Shown: one piece after another, positions 60,714 to 64,000 of the stretch | Position numbering within the stretch: the first letter of the stretch is position 1 | Layout: each line of letters opens with the position of its first letter | NCBI GenBank assembly: GCA_030062745.1 | Contig: CP099844.1 | Span: 4,431,481 to 4,495,480 of the forward strand | Direction: 5' to 3' | Length of the DNA: 64,000 nt | DNA from: Capitulum mitella | Taxonomy: Eukaryota > Arthropoda > Thecostraca > Pollicipedomorpha > Pollicipedidae | Made by a program: the position numbers and the translations under genes | The notes under the pieces: model-generated | Database searches by the model: none | Seen by the model: only the letters and a program-made list of their open reading frames with translations | Told to the model about the DNA's origin: nothing

Positions 60714-62650
60714 GGGAGGGAGAGAGAGAGAGAGAAGAAGAAGAAGAAGAAGAGAGGATATGCTGAGGCAATGAGAGGCTAAAAACGGCTGGAAGGTCAT
60801 CACGAATCACCATATTTCGCATGAAGGACCATTTCCAGTTCTGTATCTCCTTAATTAAAAAACAGCTATTTTTCCTGAACAAATGCGTTCTAGTGCTTTC
60901 GCTGCTGGTGCAAAAAAGAGCTTTTTGAGCATGCCTTTTACGTAAACGTCAAACATCTCCGTTATGAATATTTCCCATTTGTTTCATTTATTATTATTTA
61001 TTTATTTCCATTTTGTTGTTTTCATTTGCTCCATTTCAAAATACGATTTTAAACCGCTGGTCGTTCATGGACAATCTTCATATGTTCATAAATGTATATA
61101 TGACATCAGTGAAGTGAAATGAGGCAAGGGCAAAGTTAAAATATGGTGTTCGGATACAAGCAACCTTCTTCCATGCCACGCTTCTAACAACTCCTGCCGT
61201 CTCATTGGCGTGCCGGGAAATAGCAAGAGCGGTGTCGGCGAAAGACAGGGCAGGGGCTGGCCGTCTGACACCGTGCTCTCCGATTGGCCGAAATATGACG
61301 CCGGACCACTCTGAAAGGATTGCCACGGGCCGTCTCGATCGGACCAGCAAGTGGACCTGATTAGCGCCACTCGGCCCAGCGACTCATCCAAATAAATGGA
61401 GCTCTGTTCTAATTGTGTGCATTTCATATCACTTGTCTCGCGTCTGCGAGTCGCTAATGGACCTGCGGGTCCTTCAGTGACAGCGCCATCAGATACATGC
61501 GGCTGGGGATTTTGTCGGCGCACGCCGAGGCCTGGCCGTGTTGGAGATGGCAGTGCATCAGAACAGGAGATTTACTCTGGTGGTCGTTGACCGCTGGCCG
61601 CAGCCGGGTTCTCTTTTTAAACTGGAGTTCCTTGTCGGGAAGTTCTGCATTTTTTGCGGAGAGGCCTTTTGTGGGATTTCGCTTAAACCATTGCGTGGCA
61701 ACGCGGAATGGTTACCCAATGTGCAATTAAACAACCGGCGCACGCTAATCCGCCACGGATGAATTCCTTACGCGCATTTGCTGAAACAAGCCTGGGAAAG
61801 CGGAGCATGCTTCCACCCAGTGCGCACGTGCCCGGCCTGTCTCCGTGGCCACCTACGCCCGGAGAGCCGGGAATGTCTCGCCGCCGATCCGGCAGCCGAT
61901 AAACAACCGTGTTATCGGGAGATGGTCCGGCAGATAGCGATAAAACCCGCCGGCAGCAGGTGATGGCCACCTCCGCCCCGGCGCCGCCGCCCCGCTCCGA
62001 GTGGTAGCGCCGATCGTCCGAGCCGGCATCTGTTTTTGTGGCCTCATCCCTTCACGCCTACCGAGAACGTGAGGTGCGTCTCGGGTCCGTACCGAAAGCT
62101 CTTTGAATACACGGCGGCATCGTGAACTATGCTTGAACTATATGAGGCATTGAAATGGCCCATTCCGATGTAACCGTAGGTTACAACATAACGGCGACAA
62201 ATGGTTTTAACAAATCACGACTATACAAACGTATTTCCCTTCAAAAGCACAAATAACAGTCATACACTTATATAGTATAATAAGCTTTGAATAAGTGTGC
62301 AGGCTCATAACACAGGTAAAAGACACCCTGAGCATTAAGTTTGGGATCGGAAGGTTACAGAATGCTTTCAATGGCAGGATGGTGGCCAAGAATTAATATT
62401 AAAAGCGCTTACCGTCTGCACCGAAACGGCCAGCCAATCCTCTGACCACTGACACACGTAACTTTTCAGAAATGAAGAGTTCGGGTCTTCAGTTGCCGTC
62501 AGATCGCGGGAGGATTAGCTCTCCTTTGTATCGCCGCCGATCTTATCTCGGGCGCTGCTCCATCTGTCGATAGAAAATCTAATCTTTCTGCCGATGTTAT
62601 CGCACGCGCGGAAAGGGTGGGCGCCAAGCGTCTTTTCATGGCGCTGTCCG
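60100..62650. promoter_or_regulatory. Candidate distal regulatory region (motif-rich, non-repetitive)
   Basis: Apart from the GA tract, this block is GC-balanced to GC-rich, non-repetitive and without credible ORFs. It contains TTAATCAC and CTGATTACC (60539-60573), GATTAG near 61358, TAATTG near 61412, TAATCC near 61748, AGATAGCGATAA near 61933, GGATTAG near 62513, AGATAAG (as CTTATCT) near 62545 and CATCTG near 62562. These are homeodomain, GATA and E-box core words. The composition resembles arthropod enhancers; function is inferred. Confidence 0.3.
60640..60757. repeat. (GA)n and (GAA)n microsatellite
   Basis: A long GA run (to 60710) continues into GGGA and then GAA repeats. All-purine tracts of this length can form triplex DNA and are common GAGA-factor type sites in arthropods; that role is not shown here. 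Confidence 0.95.
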
Positions 62651-62789
62651 GGCGGAAAACAGGGAAGTTCGGGGCATCAACAGAGCAAAAGGTGCACACC
62701 GGACGACGTCGGAAGGTCGTGAAGTGGCAGCTGCACTGGGAGGACTATTCAACTGATTTACATACCACAAAGCGCAGGCAGATCCAGGA

Positions 62790-63200
62790 ATTTCTAACGG
62801 AGGGGACACTTCCTCGGGGGGGGGGGTATGGACGCCTTCAGTTGGGAGGGGACGTCTTCGACACTAGAAACGCCACATATATGGCAGGGTTGCCTTTGGC
62901 TGTGAGCGGCTCCTTCAGTTGGAAAGGGGCGCCTCTGACGATAGGAACACTTAGTGTGGGACAGGGGCAGGTTTCATTTGGGAAAGACGCCGTAGAAACC
63001 AGAGACGCCTCCTGTGGGCGGGGTGCCTTCGGTAGGAAGTGGCCTTCAATTGGTTGAGGCGCTCTTGGTGGGGCAAGGGCAAGTTTATCGCAAGAGACGT
63101 CTTCAGTAAAGTAGAGGTCTTTGGGAACCCTTTCGGTGGAGCAAGGGCGCCTTTGAGAACAGGGGCGCTTATGTGGTGTCGATCGGGAGGGGCGCATGCC
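62790..63200 (+). repeat. Degenerate GC-rich minisatellite, ACGCCTTCAGTTGGGA-type unit
   Basis: Successive 25-40 bp units carry variants of GACGCCTTCAGTTGGGAAGGGG, for example near 62830, 62908, 62990, 63030 and 63100. Divergence is high. The 146-aa frame through it (62617-63057) is a repeat read-through, not a gene. Confidence 0.6.
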
Positions 63201-64000
63201 CCTTTCCCCCCCCGCATGAGTTAGCGCCTGCCACAAAGCGCGTCTGAAAACATGAAGTCCAGTTGCTCTCTCAAGTAAATGCTGCCAGCATGTATGTTTT
63301 AAGGCAGGAAGCAATAAACAGCTATGAGCTTTTTACTTTGAAGCCATATTCCACGACAGCGGGGCGGAAAAAAACATGATTCTTAGCGATACAGTAGTTC
63401 ACTTGTAGTCAGCATAATCCATCCTGGATAATGGCACTGGATCTTGAGGAAATGCCGTGCACTGAGACCGTCAGTTGTCCGTAGAAGGCAAACAGGGAAA
63501 GACGCGCCCAGGCGCGGAACGAAAAACGGCCGCGGCCGCGATCGTAGCTGCGGGGGCAGGCGGCCGACGGGCGCTGGCCTTCCCCCGAGACCGCCGCCGA
63601 CGCGTCACGGGCCACTCGAAGACAGCAGTCGGCGAGAACCAGACCCCGGCAACTGAGGCCGGCACCTGGGGCCGGGACCTGGGACTGGGACCTGGGGCCG
63701 GGTCCCGACACCAGCGTCTGAGGCCGGCTCAGCGCAGCTCAGCGTGTGTTTAAGCATCCTTCCGTTGTGCGCAGCTGTCATGGATGCTTAAATCAATGAC
63801 AAAAAAGGTACGGAGAAACATAAAAATATCGCGTGCTCGTTCGAATAAAAGGCGCTTAAAACCTGACACGTTTGGTGAAGAAGTGCCATCCGGAGTCAGG
63901 AGGTACCATGGGGCCGCTACCCAGTACACGAAACCCCTCTGCGCGGCCGTGAGTCTGGATCATGTTAGACTCAGACTCCCGGTCACAGTCGAGTCGAGTC
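63201..64000. other. Non-coding end of window, CpG-rich with G-runs
   Basis: AT-rich to about 63430, then CpG-rich. 63668-63702 carries six G3-4 runs within 35 bases in a short GGGACCTGGG-type repeat. A CGAGT repeat ends the window. Frames are composition artefacts. Confidence 0.5.

Noticed and set aside
62617-63057. A 146-codon ORF
   Set aside because: Most of it reads a degenerate minisatellite.
1-64000. CRISPR arrays, operons, prophage or toxin-antitoxin type systems
   Set aside because: No regularly spaced identical repeats, no ribosome binding sites with adjacent real ORFs, and the intron, poly(A) signal and transposon content are those of an animal genome.

Overview
This is a window of animal nuclear DNA, most probably from an arthropod. 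A spliced bHLH-Orange gene with a WRPW tail is present. Its 3' UTR carries K-box motifs of the kind known from insect E(spl) genes, and most of the remaining sequence is AT-leaning non-coding DNA and decayed DNA transposons. A short CCTAA (arthropod telomere-type) run at 23169-23185 fits but is weak evidence. A crustacean is my guess; the sequence does not settle it.

Only one gene is convincingly intact: a Hairy/E(spl)/HES-type transcriptional repressor on the + strand. Exon 1 codes at 53331-53363, the intron is 53364-53765, and exon 2 is 53766-54500. A CpG-rich promoter lies upstream with three CACGTG boxes within about 120 bp, a Su(H)/CSL-type site and a proneural-type E-box. The 3' UTR has two K-boxes and an AATAAA at 54945-54950. 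Together these suggest a Notch-responsive, self-repressing, microRNA-tuned gene, which is inferred from family knowledge. A GC-rich, motif-rich, non-repetitive tract at about 60.3-62.6 kb looks like a distal regulatory region.

The rest is a gene-poor repeat landscape. 2.25-3.49 kb holds a broken Tc1/mariner transposase. 13.13-15.06 kb holds a diverged inverted repeat with arms of about 750 bp. 16.85-17.15 kb is a degenerate minisatellite. 19.4-20.5 kb is a decayed piggyBac-like element. 20.93-24.62 kb is a hAT element inserted in a TA microsatellite, keeping a BED-finger N-terminus and holding a nested palindromic element. 28.11-28.19 kb is a tRNA-like SINE head. 35.92-36.23 kb is another minisatellite. 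43.52-43.66 kb and 56.48-56.81 kb are hAT-type MITEs. 58.7-60.1 kb is an approximately 0.46 kb diverged tandem repeat with nuclear-receptor half-sites. 62.8-63.2 kb is a third minisatellite. CpG-rich patches near 1.7, 4.3, 17.3, 33.0, 45.1, 46.7, 47.3 and 55.5 kb could be promoters or enhancers, but no recognisable exon is attached to them. One possible terminal exon lies at 44703-44921 and is weakly supported.

I found no CRISPR array, operon, rRNA or intact tRNA, and no sign of a prokaryotic or viral system.
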